Source: Davidsoniella eucalypti (lineage: Eukaryota; Ascomycota; Sordariomycetes; Microascales; Ceratocystidaceae). Taken from it: a stretch of DNA of 64,000 bases. The DNA lies in contig RMBW01000009.1 of NCBI GenBank assembly GCA_004009845.1, positions 372,001-436,000 on the forward strand. The letters are read 5' to 3'. The notes under the pieces are model-generated. The model had not been told where the DNA came from. It ran no database searches and saw only the letters and a program-made list of their open reading frames with translations. A program made the position numbers and the translations under genes. Positions 46,752 to 59,224 of the stretch are shown here, in pieces (within the stretch, counting starts at the first letter, position 1; every line of letters starts with the position of its first letter).

Positions 46752-49700
46752 TGGTCACATAAACTAGATACTTACTCAGTATGTACGTCCCATGTTCAAG
46801 CAAAGAAAGTTTAAAAAAATCTGTCGAGTAAAAATAAAGAGAAGACAAAGATCTCCCATGCATTTATTCCAAGCCAATAGTTTTCTGGAGACAACTACAC
46901 CCTTAAGAGCCATGATATGTGTGATTTGCTGTATCAGCCTTCGGGCAAATTTTTCTGCTGCCGAGAGTCACTCATGCGTGTCTTCTCCCATAGATCCCAG
47001 GCCTACATGGGGAAGGGAGGAGGGGGGTGTGGGCGTTACTGTTGGAGAGCTCTTTTCCCTCCAGGCACGAATGCTACTCTTTGCTGCAGTAGTGATGCCT
47101 TCTTTGCTAGTAGCGGTCTGGGATTGGGCTCTGTAAGGTGAGGAGAAGAACACGACAAACGAGAGCGTAGAAAGAGAATGGGTGTGAATTTTGGCGAACT
47201 CCATATACAAGCTACAAGTACAACCTTTTCCTGGGGCTAGCTAGATACGGCCAATATGTCACGATTTGGTGTAGCTACGGCAAGAATGCGTGATGACGCT
47301 CTCCACACGCTATACAGTTACTAGAGCGCTTAACGCAATAATCTACAGGCCGGCTGTGGCCGGAAACCAAGCCTCCGGAGTCCGGCCGACTGGGCTGGTC
47401 TTGGGTGGCATTTCCTTGAATTTCTGGAATAGGAAACATACATTTGAGTTTTTTCCGTCTTATTCTGCTATATAATACCACATTATCTTCTCTTTTGGCC
47501 TTTTTAGTCGTGGAACAAGAAATAGAACCAAGAGGGAACGTGAGATCTTGTGATGTACGATTCGTCTAAGTAAAAGTAAGGGTTACAGAGGCTCGTCATG
47601 ACAAATGGGCGTCATGTGGAATCAAGTTTTTTTTTATAGCCTACTAAAGGCCCTGTTTTGGTTTTGGTGTTGTGGGTTTGGAATCAGGCAGCTAATGTAC
47701 TAGACCCGGCATCTCATCTGACGCTGACAGCTTAGACGTAACGACAATATATTCCGCATGCTACAGCGTCGGTTGTTATCATTCCCGTCATGTATAAGTC
47801 AGTGGTAGCGGCTCAACATTTACGCTTTGGTATAGTAATAGAATGTACATGTATAGTTAGTGCATTCACTCATTCTGTACTTGCGTTGGGCATCAGCACT
47901 CGGCGGAAATACCCCATGCTTACAGATATATTGTAGTCTTTTTGTCGGACAAAGCTGATGCTTGACTTAGTTGGAACTTCATGGTGGACTTGGGTCTTTT
48001 GGTCTATACGGGGATTTAAACAGGCCAAGAACAAAATATAGTAGAGAAAACAAAGGTTAAAACAAGTGTAACTCTACTTGCAGCTACTACCAGCTTAATT
48101 CAGAGTCTTGTCTTTGTAATTAGCTCTCCAACTGCCGCCTACAAAGTACTCTAATATCTCGGGCGGGAATAGCCTCCACCCTTAATTAACATGAGAGATA
48201 TAGTTATACAAAACGTACTTCTTAAAGAACTAATGTTGCCTCTTTTCTAAAGATCTGAAAGAATCTGCCCATTTTTCAAAGGAAAGACGCCGAGCCAGGT
48301 TACCAAGAAGGTCACAGCTTCTTGCCTCTTGCAAACTCAAGGTTTAGTTAGAAGCACTGATCATCAGCTATATCGAAAAATAGCATAAGCCGATTCTAAA
48401 CACCCCCTTCATACTATATGTACATATGTGCATACATATTCACGCTAGAGTTACGCTGAGCTCGGTACTACTCTCGGGCAATGGCTTCGGGCCCTGGCCA
48501 CCAAAGACAAGCGAAGAGCCTAGAAAGTGACTCTCCTAATATAGCACAGAAAGTGAACCTAAGGCTTAATTACACCCTGTACACCCCTTCTCTCCAGGTT
48601 TGTACATGGTCCATATATCCAGTGACCGGTTTCTTCGAGTAAGATCTGCCTATTCTATGTGTGAAATCTTGGTGCTACCTCAAGAGCTGCCATAATGCTG
48701 AGGCTAGAGAATTGCCAAGGACATCTGCATCCTCCCCGTCTTTGGAGAACTTTGTTTGAGAGCTGCATATCGACGAAGGAATCAATAAACCTAAAGCCGG
48801 CCCGGCTACTTCCTACATGAAGTTGTCTCTCTTGCTAAGTATATCTGTATCTACTGGTTGTATCAGACAAAAGTGAACTCAGCCATCAAGCCAGTCCCTC
48901 CGTGCTAACTAAGTGCTGTAATAATTACTGTTCAGCATTACTGCCGTCTTTGGCTAGCTGTTGCTTGATGTCACTATGGGTTGATGTATTCTCTATGCTA
49001 GTGTTGCTACCGTTGCCGCCTGCATTGGTAAGAAACTTCACTACCACCGCAACATTGCATCTGGCACGTTCTTCCTATGCCTCTATCATATTGGGCATGA
49101 ACTGTACTTGATAGTTAAGTGACTAGTTAATTTCAATCTCTTGAGATGGATCCAATGGCCCAAATCGTCCATACTTTCCCTCATAGTACTACACCGTCAG
49201 CTGACATGTGAAGATATTCCACCTTGATCATCTATCACTATCACTTCTATCACTGACCGACTCTCCTCAGTATACATCACCTCCGCCCGGCTCATTATTG
49301 CGGACGAGGCGTCATGCCATTACTTCTCTCCAAAACGACAACATCGCTTCATGTCCCACTAGAAACCGTCATGTATAGAAAAATCCTGCATCTTCTCATT
49401 CTACCAAGTCTCTTCATGTCACCTCAAGCTCCAATATCCGGTAGAATCACGGTGATTTATACATCCTTTATGCGATAACTTGTTTCTATGACTAAATATA
49501 ACTCATCTTCATGACAAAATAGGGGAAAATGGGCCTTAGCTTCCATTTATTGGACCGTGATCTTCTATATGTTGGCTCCTGACCCGCTTGCCATCCCCCC
49601 CCTTCATCATGAGTACGGCGTCTTGTCACATATATACTTCGATGATGAACTACAGTCACTTGTGACTTGTCACTACATTCATACTACTCTTACTACCATT

Positions 49701-50357
49701 CCAGACCATTCCTTTGCTGCTAGTTGTTCCTGATATGATTTCTATATCAGTCTTTATATCATATGCATGATGTAATGATACCATGTCAGCATTCACCGAA
49801 TGAAGTAGACTCGGATGTACGTGTATGTACGTATATCTCATCTGTCTGTTCACGCTAATTAATACATTTGGAACATTTTACTTGCCTTGGTTATGGTTTG
49901 CATGAGATTTCATTATTTTTTGTACAGTTTGTAGTAGTCTCTTTCTAATCTGACTGGCGCCAATTTGATGTAGAGGTTGGTCGGTCGCCATGGTAAGTCG
50001 TATGTGTTGTATATGTGAAGGGTACGTACGGTATTGTTGAGTCAGATTAGTGTACAAGAACAACTAACACATAGTAGCAGCAGGAGAGAAGGAGAAGGAA
50101 AAGAGAGAGTGTATGTAGAATAGCAACAGACAGTAGAAAAAGGAAATAATAGTCTAGTCAGATCAAAAAACACCAAAGCAGTGTCAAAAGAACAGAAGGG
50201 GACAAGTGCACAGTTTTAGTGGCACTTGTTATAGGAGCGGTTAGGGTATGAGGTGGTGATTAAAGGGTTACAAAGCACTCTAAAGCAAGAACAAGTAAGA
50301 GACTCATACATCTCTGCTACCATGCAATAGAGATGGAATACAAATAGGCGATAATGT
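46752..50357. other. Intergenic tract between convergent CIA1 and KGD1
   Basis: 3.6 kb with no supportable gene, although both flanking genes end here. Short frames (for example 48902-49111) lack features. A cluster of CGG triplets lies at 47351-47385. An 8-nt C run begins at 49595. Since no promoter for a neighbour is needed, the length is unexplained; a noncoding transcript or decayed element could be present. Confidence 0.55.
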
Positions 50358-53300
50358 TTACTCGCCCTTGAGCTTATCCTGCGTCACGGTGAAGGCAGCC
50401 TCAAGCAAATCGTTCTCCTCCTTGACGTGCATCTTCTTTGTACCAGTAGCGACCGAGGCACTAGGGTTACGGCCAGCATACATGACGTGCTTACGGTTAT
50501 GGTACTCAGTCTGGTTGAGCAGAGTCTCGATACGGGGCTGAGTGTAACTCCAGGCACCGGCGTTCAGAGGCTCCTCCTGGGCCCAAACAATTGTCTTCGC
50601 ATTGGGGTATGAGTCAAGGTTCTCCTTCAGCTGCTGCCAAGGGAAGGGGTGCAGCTGCTCGATACGGGTGATGGCGACGTTGTCGATTTTGTTGTCGGCA
50701 CGGTACTTGTGTAGGGCAGCCCATACCTGACCAGAGCAGAGAACAACACGCTCAATCTTCTCATTAGACTTGATAGTGCCAGTCTGGTGCTCAGGGTCAG
50801 TGATGATCCACTGGAACTGGGTATCGCCTAGGAACTCCTCGATGTCGGAGCGGGCTAGAGGGTGACGCAACAGCGACTTGGAAAAGAAGATGACAAGGGC
50901 TAAAAGGAGAGGTTGTTCATGTTAGTGTCAAAATGTCTTAGTGCCACTGTAAGGTCTCACGATGTGAGTCTGTAGATAGGAGGGTGAAAAACTTACGCTT
51001 GCGGAACTGGCGGTTCATTTGGCGACGCATGATGTGGAACAAGTTGGAAGGAGAAGTCATCATAGCGACCTGAACATTGCAATCCTGGTGCTGGCGGGAT
51101 AGCTTAGCATCCGAAGGGAAGAAGCGAGGGTCCTCAGAGCACAGCTGCAGGAAACGCTCCAGACGACCCGAGGAGTGCTCGGGACCCTGACCATCATAAC
51201 CGTGGGGCAGAGACATCACTAGACCAGTACGCTGCATCCACTTGGCCTCACCAGAGGCAATGAACTGGTCAATGATGCACTGAGCGTTGTTGGCAAAGTC
51301 ACCAAACTGGGCTTCCCACATGACGTAGGCGTTAGGGGACGACAGAGAGTAACCGTACTCAAAGCCGAGAACACCAAACTCACTCAAAGACGAGTTAGAG
51401 ACGACGAACTTGGCCTGATCTTCAGCAATGTTCTGCAGAGGAGTGTAGTGGTCTTCGGTAGCCTGGTCGTGGAAGACGGCGTGGCGCTGAGAGAAGGTAC
51501 CACGCTCAACATCCTGACCGGAAACACGGACGTGGTGTCCCTCAGCAACGAGAGTACCGAAGGCAAGAGCCTCAGCGGTGGGCCAGTCGATGTTCTTACC
51601 CTCGTGAACCGACTTGGTACGATTGGCGACGATACGCTTCAAGTTCTTGTGCAGAGTGAAGCTCTCGGGAGCGCTACCAATCTTGGTGGCAATATGGTCC
51701 AAAAGCTCGCGCTGCACACCCGTGGGGTTGTGAGGCAGAATTTCAGTGGCCAACTCCTTGGGCGACTTGAATCCGTGCCAGGCAGAGGTAGTCCACTCCT
51801 TGGAGGTGGGGATGTAGTCCCTAGACTTCTGGAAGCTCTCTTCGAGGGTGTCCCATACCCACTTCTTGTGCTCATCAATATCGTCCTTGGTAAAGGTGCC
51901 CTCATCGAGCAGCTTCTTGACGTAGATATCGATCTGGGGATCCTTCGCCTGAATGCGCTTGTACATGAGAGGCTGGGTGAAGGCAGGCTGATCGGTCTCG
52001 TTGTGGCCGTGCTTGCGGTAGCAGACTAAATCGATGACGACATCGCTGTGGAACTTGGCGCGGTAGTCGGCGGCAAGCTGGCAGATAAAGTTGACAGCCT
52101 CGACGTCATCGGCGTTGACGTGGAAGACAGGGGCATCGATGGCCTTGGCAATGTCCGTGCAGTAAGGGGTCGAGCGGGCAAAGCGGGGATCGGTAGTGAA
52201 GCCGATCTGGTTGTTGACGACCAGGTGGATGGTACCGCCAACAGAGTACTTGGGAAGCGAGTGGAAGGACAGGCACTCGTAAACGATACCCTGGGCAGCC
52301 AGAGCAGCATCGCCGTGCAGTAGGATCGACATGGCGGAATCGTGAGCCTCCTCGTCGTTGTTGAAGTGCTGGATAGCACGGGTCTTACCCATGACTACGG
52401 GGTCCTCAGCCTCCAGATGCGAAGGGTTGGCGACCAGAGACAGCTGGACACGCTTACCAGAGGGGGTGGGACGCTCGAAGTTCATACCCAGGTGGTACTT
52501 GACATCACCAGAGCCTTCATCGGAAGCATTGGCGGTACCGGCGAATTCGGAGAAAATAGACTCGTTGGGCTTGCGGACAACGTTGGACAGAACGTTCAGA
52601 CGGCCACGGTGAGGCATACCAATGACAATGTCCTTGACGCCGTGGTCGACACTGCGGTCGATCAGAGCCTTCATACCAGGGATCAGGGTTTCACCACCCT
52701 CTAGACCGAAACGCTTGTCGTTGGGGTACTTGGTGGACAGGAAAGATTCGAAGCTGGATCCCCAAATCAGACGATCCAGGATACGACGCTTCTCATCGAC
52801 GGAGTAGACGAAGGGCTCGGGAACCTCGAGACGCTCGCGAAGCCAGTCGCAGCGGTCACGGTCGGGAATGTGAATGAACTCGGTACCGTATGAGCCGCAG
52901 TAGATGCGTTCGCAGTGAGCGACGATCTGACGCAGGGTCATCTTTTCAAGTCCAGCCTCACGGAAACGAGGTAGGATACCAGGGCCCAGAGTGAATTCGG
53001 TGTTGAGGTCCTTTTCGGTGAACTGGTAGAACTGGAGCTGCAGCTCAGGGACGCTGACACTGCCGAAACCCTTCTTCTCATCAGTGTTGCGGATCTCAAG
53101 AGGATCAATCTTGGCCTTGTGGTGGCCACGGGCCTGGTAGGCGCGGACTAGAAGCTGAACTTTCAGGTGGTCCTCGGTGACCTTATCTTTGATATCCATA
53201 GACGACGTCAGGTTGGAGATATCACCACCGGCGTTGGGCAGCAGAGTAGGAGGAGCCTGGAAGGCCTGGGACATGGGCATGTCGCCGTGCTCCATGTTGT

Positions 53301-53562
53301 TGAAGTAAGCTTGCCACGAAGCATGTACACTGGAAGGGTCCTTCTTCCATTGGATGTACATCTCATCGATATAGCTGATGGCATTGGAGGTCAGGAAGCT
53401 GTCGTTGGGGTCGGGAGGCGAGGACTTGACGGTTGAGTAGAGGCGCTGGTGCATCTGAGAAGCAATAGCCATAGGGGCACGGCGGGTCAAGATAGCTCTC
53501 AGGGCTGGCTGCGACGAGCGCAGAAGGCCTTTGCTAGCCCGTAGCAAGGAGGAAGAAAGCAT
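50358..53562 (-). CDS. kgd1: 2-oxoglutarate dehydrogenase E1 component, mitochondrial
   Basis: 1035 residues in two exons (50997-53562 and 50358-50899; 97-nt intron, joined at C|CC Pro in RKPLVIFFSKSLLRHP). It is the thiamine-diphosphate-dependent E1 of the 2-oxoglutarate dehydrogenase complex in the TCA cycle. A basic N-terminal presequence (about 1-40) targets it to the matrix. DSFLTSNAISYIDEMYIQWKKDP is broken here as the conserved N-terminal E1 segment. Cofactor and substrate blocks include GMPHRGRLNVL, HGDAALAAQGIVYECL, NQIGFTTDPRFARSTPYCTD and CYRKHGHNETDQPAFTQP. Transketolase-like blocks are FGVLGFEYGYS, LPHGYDGQGPEHSSGRLERF and HPLARSDIEEF. VWAQEEPLNAGAWSY and AGRNPSASVATG complete the C-terminal domain. 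Length is typical. Strong codon bias indicates high expression. Confidence 0.97.
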
Positions 53563-54893
53563 GGTGGGTGGTGAGATGAGTGGAGAGCAATGGGGGCGAT
53601 ATCAAGTATTGGACGTCGATATTGTAGTGTCCAAGGAGCTGCCAATGGACAATGGGCAAACGAAGCAGGGCGAACTGCTGCAAGAGGGTCGAGTAGGGTT
53701 GGGTGATTCTGTCGGGATTACAGCTGTAGCGAAGCTCGGCCGAAGATCACACTCGGTTAAAGCTCAAAGGGGAGCAAGTAGGCACAAGAAAACGACGTTG
53801 AGTTGGAGTGCTGGTGCTGGTGCTAGCAGGCGTATAGTGTGAGTGAGAAAGTGAATGACATACATCGAAGGCTTGGCAAGGGCATTGAAGAATTAGTGAA
53901 TATTTGTCAGGTTTTGACGTACCAGAACGGGAGCTGCTGTCCTACGAGTCGTGCAGCAAACAAAGGAAAAAATAAACAACAAAAGAGTTCTCAAATGAGC
54001 GGCGGAGTAAGTCAGACGCCGGCAGATATTCGAGTCAATTCCAGATCCCAACTTAAGCAGTTGGTGATTTGGGTCGAAGACGGAGGGGTTTGTTTGGGGT
54101 TGAAGAACTTGAAAAAGGCGGCAGGAAAAAAATAAAATAAAATACGGGAAGAATCCAGCGCTGGTATTAGTTGCCATACAAATTAATTGGTATGCACTGA
54201 ATATACGTATGTGCCTATGTACAAATAGTGAACTGAATTACGGCAATATTGTGGAGGGCCTGGGATTTGGGGAAAGGAAAGGGCCTGGAAAATCGCAGTT
54301 CGGGAAGGAAGGAAGTAGTAGGAAGGAACTTGCCTGCTTGGGTGAGGGAAGGCTTTGCAATTGCTTTGTGAGTGGCCGCCACGGTCACGGATGGATCCAT
54401 GGTACGTCCATATTGGTGGTTAGTAACAACGGTGCTTTAATAGCAGAGCAAGTAAGTGTAACTAGCAGAGGCAAGTTGTTTTAGTTGTATCGATGACTAT
54501 GACTCTAAGTGCTCAGTTTTAGTTTCAATCAGCATTACAAACTACGGTTTCCTGATCAATCTACTTGCCTTGTCCTAGCTGGCTGTGGTCACAAGACAGC
54601 ACCACCCCTAAAGCAGGGACTATTTTTTTCTTCTTCTATCTGTAGTCCCTTTCTCTCTTTTCTCCCATTCCTTTCCCTTTGTCTCTTTCATGATACTGTG
54701 AAGAAATGCTGCTTCAATTCTTTACATTCTGTCTTTGTCGTCGTTTTGATGCTTGTGCTAGTTTCCCGATTCCTTCCTATACTGAGGGTCGGTCCACGTG
54801 ACATGCGGGTGCCAACATTACAGCTAGTGCGTGCGGTACTTGCACGCTTCGCTAGTCTGTTTTAGGAACAGATGCAAGGGGATATGGAAGCTG

Positions 54894-54948
54894 TGATTGG
54901 CTGGAGCTTCCCCAGTATCCACTGACCCATAGCTGCAACGACCAATCA
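54894..54948. promoter_or_regulatory. Inverted pair of CCAATCA boxes
   Basis: TGATTGG and CCAATCA are exact reverse complements separated by 41 bases. CCAAT-binding (HAP) complexes control respiratory genes including KGD1 in yeast. The pair lies about 1.3 kb upstream of KGD1 and 1.9 kb upstream of TFB1, which is far for a fungal promoter. Confidence 0.4.
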
Positions 54949-56796
54949 GCGAAGTGCCAAAAAGGCTTGGTGGTTGTTCGTGGGCAGCATCAATAACTAT
55001 GTTCATTGACTGGAGGCATCTGGACTTGCTCGGTGTTCTCTCGCAGTTGGACTACCGCTGGGGATGGATGATGTGTATTCCCGGATTTGCGAGCAAATCA
55101 ATCTGTTGTACCGTGATTCGCGAGTGCTAATTCTTGTGCAAACAAAGCTATGTGTAAGCATGATGTCGTCTTGATGTTTACTTCCGCTGCAGACATACAA
55201 GAACACGGTTCCTTTTCACTCTTTTTTACAAAAAAAGTATAAGTATAATTAATGCTAGGGGTACCAATGGAAGAACAGGGAAGCTTAGGCTTGACAAGCT
55301 AGTACGCTTGCATATTCTGAATTGTTGCTACGTTTGAGAAAACTTGACAAATTTTTAGGTCACCGGAACATTTATGTGGCCGACCCCCCAAGAATTGATC
55401 ACAAATTTGCATTAGAAATGCTGCGGCAGGTAAACTCTAGGCTAGGTTAATTGATCTATTTTCATAGATATATAAATATAGGGCAGTTAACTAGAGGCGT
55501 TGCATTGCTGAGCGTGATCAGTTCCAAGAACACGAATGAGTATGTATGTGTACAAATATACGATAAACAATGTAAGTATACGTCGATATGAGCATGAGAC
55601 TAACGTTTTGTTTAGTGTATATCACAATGCATTCATTTTTTTCTCACCTGCATGATTTGTTGTGATGGGTGTTGAATTTCCTTGTATAACCGAGCAAAAA
55701 GGATGTCTATGACGCAATGATCGTTGCTTACTCTGTTTTCTTCTGCAACCATCTTCTGCACCATTGACGGCCTTAGCGGGTTAAAGGTATTTTAGAGGTG
55801 AAGCGTCAAAACTTTTGTGATTTTATCTGTATGCTGCCGCTATAACATTGCCATCCAGAGCCTCCTTTTAGAGCCCCTCTGAAGAGCCCCCGGAGACTGC
55901 CGGATCAGAATTTTAACAAGCCTGGCCTAGCAACAAAAAGAAATCGGGTGTTCCGGTTATCATGCGAAGAAAGAAGGAACTTCACGGGGAAAACAAAGCG
56001 GTTGTTGAAATTGTGGGGCGCAAAGGAAAATCCAGGAGCTTTTAGATTGAGCCCCACTTTAGAAGCTTTTATGAAGAGGATCCAACTTTTTCAATTGGAA
56101 ATGCAATCGGAATTGTTGGATTACTGACTTGACTCAGCTCTCAGCGTACGCCACCCCAAGGCTCATGTGAACCTGTGGCGCTTGTCTACCAACGCCACAT
56201 ATGGTTATGCAGCCTTTTCTACTCAAATCCTGGCGCAAACAACAGAGAGGCATAATGCCTTGATCAACAAGCGAAGCCAATCGTGTTCTACCACTCAACA
56301 GCGCATTCCACAGCCTATCTGCTGGTCTTGTTCATCATCAAAGAATCCATCGCCCATCGCAACCCGTCGTCGCATCTAGAGCTATACTCCCTACAAACCA
56401 CGCCGCAAATAATATACGGTAGCCTTGCGTCCCGGTAGCTCACCCGGTGTGATATCAGCATCAGTAGTAGAGTGCGCTTTGGGGTGAACGTGGACACACG
56501 ATATAAAAACCATCCAGACCACGCCGGGCTATTGTTCATATAGCGCCTTTCCACCGCCAGTAACCGACGCCGCAATCTATAGTAATACAGTCGTGATTAG
56601 TGAGCAATTGGCCTATTCTGTGCAAGAGAGGTTGGTAGAAGGATACCTGGACGGGGCAGTGGTGATATGCCGTAAGGCTACGAATGCAGCCGGATTTTGC
56701 CGCTTGTGTTATCGTCATTGTGGCGCTCTGGAGCTGAGTTACTGTGTAGTAGACGGTGTAGTAGACCGGAGATACGTAAGAGACGTCGAGATCTAG

Positions 56797-56814
56797 ATAT
56801 AGATATATCTATAT
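56797..56814. promoter_or_regulatory. 18-bp AT palindrome just upstream of TFB1
   Basis: ATATAGATATATCTATAT is a perfect palindrome 27-44 bases before the TFB1 start codon. It may act as a bidirectional TATA element or, if transcribed, form a hairpin in the leader. Confidence 0.5.
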
Positions 56815-56840
56815 ATCCATTCTTAGACATAGCCGCCACA

Positions 56841-58890
56841 ATGGTAGCTCCCACCGGTCAGGCGGCGTACAAGAAGAAGGATGGCATACTCGGCCTCACG
56901 TTGGACAACAAGCACGTGACATGGACGCTCATGCCGGGCAACGGCGCGCCCACGGTTTCGCTCGCCGTTGCCAACATCACTAGTGAGCATCATCGCTTTG
57001 ATATCCGTGGATCACAATGTACCACTTACTAACCATGAATGTATTCCTTCAGACTTGCAGCAAACGCCGGATACCGCACCAAAAGTTATGCTGAAGATCT
57101 TCGAAAAGCCTCAACCGGATGCGGAGCCAGTGCCATACCTTTTCCATTTCAACTCAGCAGAGGCGCGCTTACAAGCCAACGCTATCAAAGATGCGCTATC
57201 GAACCTCATTACAGGAATGCGGTCCAATGATACTAATGTACCAAAACCTGCCGAGGGGGCGGCAGCAGCCGCAGCGCCAGCCAACGGTGCCGATGGTGGA
57301 TCCGGCTCGGTGTCTGGTTCTATGGCATTTTCTGCCGCAGTAAATAACGCACAGCCTTCGGCAAAGTGGTTCGACGACAGCCACCTCCGGGTCGATATCG
57401 AGCTACAGCAGTCGCTAATGAAGCGAAGCCGCGATCTCCACCAAACTTATATGGAGGCACGGCGAACAAAGCCCGATGCCATCTCCGACGCTGCCTTCAA
57501 CTCGCAGTTTTGGTCGACACGCACAAACCTACTGCGTGCCCATGCTATTGAGACAAACCAGAAGAAAGGCGCATACAATGTGTTATCAGCCGTGAAGCCG
57601 CGTACCATCGATGGTGATCTCAGACTAAACATCAACGTCGAGCAAGTGCAGATGATATTCGCCCAACACCCACTGGTCAAGCGAATATACAATGAAAACG
57701 TACCGAAGCTCAGTGAAAGTGACTTTTGGTCACGCTTCTTCCTCAGTAAACTTTCAAAAATGCTCCGTGGTGAGCGTGTCACAGATGCTGACAATCGAGA
57801 CGCTCTGTTCGACCGCTACGATGCCTCTGAGGACACACGGGGCTTCTACAGCAAGGTTCTTACACAGCAAGTGCCCGCTATCATCGATATCGAGGCCAAC
57901 GAAGAGGACCAAGGTGGCCACAAAACTGGCAATCGCGCTGACGTAGAAATGCGTCCGCGCTCTAATGTTCCCATCGTCAAGACCTTGAACAGTCTGAGCG
58001 AGAAGATCATGGCCAACGTGGCCCCCTCTGATGCTGACCCGTTAGCGCCCAAAGGTCTAGACGAAACGACGTATAACCAACTCCAGCTACGCGATTTACA
58101 GGGCGATGTCGCCGAGAGTCGCATCGTCCTCAATGTCAAGGAGCAGAATCTCTTCTTCGCCAAGAAAGATAGTGATCCGTCCTCAAACGCAGCAGTCTTT
58201 GCTGGCCAGAACCCTAAGCAGGTGCTTGACGAATTCCAGGCCGAGTTCGGTAAGCTCGCCAACAAGGCTGGCGGTGGCCTCGACCTCCACGTCATGATTG
58301 GCGTCAATGACCTGAGCGATGCCGAAGAAGGTGACGACACGGCCTCTGCCACAGCGGCAGCTGCGGCAAAAAAGCCAATGCATGTCGGTTCCCGCGCCGC
58401 CCGTCAAGTCGCCGAAAGGGATGTTCTAGACGCTATAGTCTCTCGACGCGCCGAAGTGCATGGCGACCTCAAAGAGAGCGACTCGCCACTCGGCCTATCG
58501 CCCGCTCTAGCCGAACGCTGCACCATAACCCACGCCACTACCATGGAGTTCCTCAACCAATTCTGGACGGCCTTCCTCTCGGGCGATCCCGACCGTGCGG
58601 GCGAGCTACCCTACCTCGTCGAGTCTCTGCGGCGTTCGGCTCAGCGCATATACGCCGTCGGTGATGAGGCCGATGCGGAACGTGCCCGCGTCATCGAGGA
58701 AAAGAAGACGGGGATTCGCGACTACTGGAAAAAGACTGGAAAGAAACTGCGCTGGAAGGCGGATAGTGTCGCCGGAGGAAAAACTGCCGTCGTCACTATG
58801 ATGCGGCCCACGTTAGAAGCATTGGCTCGCGCCGAAACTGAGTATAAGAAGGCGCTGGCAGCCGAAGGGCTCATGCCCTCTACAGAGTAA
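56841..58890 (+). CDS. tfb1: TFIIH core subunit Tfb1 (p62)
   Basis: 659 residues in two exons (56841-56982 and 57053-58890). The 70-nt intron has GTGAGC, TACTAAC and TTCAG elements and joins at A|AC Asn. Tfb1/p62 is a core subunit of TFIIH in transcription initiation and nucleotide-excision repair. The N-terminal PH-like domain (about 1-115) shows KKKDGILGLTLDNKHVTWTL, APKVMLKIFEKP and YLFHFNSAEARLQANAIKDA. Two BSD domains follow: LRVDIELQQSLMKRSRDLHQ with FNSQFW, and LRLNINVEQVQMIFAQHPLV with LSESDFWSRFF. The rest includes TYNQLQLRDLQGDVAESR and a helical C-terminus (TTMEFLNQFWTAFLSG). An Ala-rich low-complexity linker follows the PH domain. Length is close to the family norm. Confidence 0.93.
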
Positions 58891-59224
58891 ACGAGGGATG
58901 ATGGGATGAGCCAAATCACATATACATAGACTTTGCTTTGTCATTTCGTTTTTTTAATATTTTTTCTCACTGTTATTATATACACGTATACATCATTCTA
59001 AATAGAGATTCAACTTCCCTTTTTGTACCGTTTGGGCTACGAAGAAACAGGATCCATACATCTATGTTTTTACATGTAAATTTATGTCTATCATGTTTAT
59101 AATGTTATACAGAGTTAGAGAATCAGCTAGCAATTATCTAATGCAGCAGAAACAAAATAGTCTACAGGTACAAATGCAGTATATATGAAAGGATAATAAG
59201 CAGAAAAAAAGAGAGAAACTAGCT
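58891..59224. terminator. Convergent 3' region, TFB1 / AAA ATPase
   Basis: 334 AT-rich bases with TTTTTTAATATTTTTTCTC near 58949 and TTTATAATGTTATAC near 59095, suitable as polyadenylation elements for both strands. No coding potential. Confidence 0.5.

Larger units (their letters stand above)
53563..56840. promoter_or_regulatory. Divergent promoter region, KGD1 / TFB1
   Basis: 3.3 kb between divergent starts, without a supportable gene. It contains an inverted pair TGATTGG (54894-54900) and CCAATCA (54942-54948), full matches to the CCAAT-complex consensus. A perfect Gcn4/AP-1-type TGACTCA lies at 56130-56136. Frames at 53531-54135 and 56167-56379 have no family features. Confidence 0.5.

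Noticed and set aside
51448..52704. Long plus-strand frames opposite the 2-oxoglutarate dehydrogenase gene
   Set aside because: Same codon-bias effect; the translations are Val/Leu/Gly-rich without family features.
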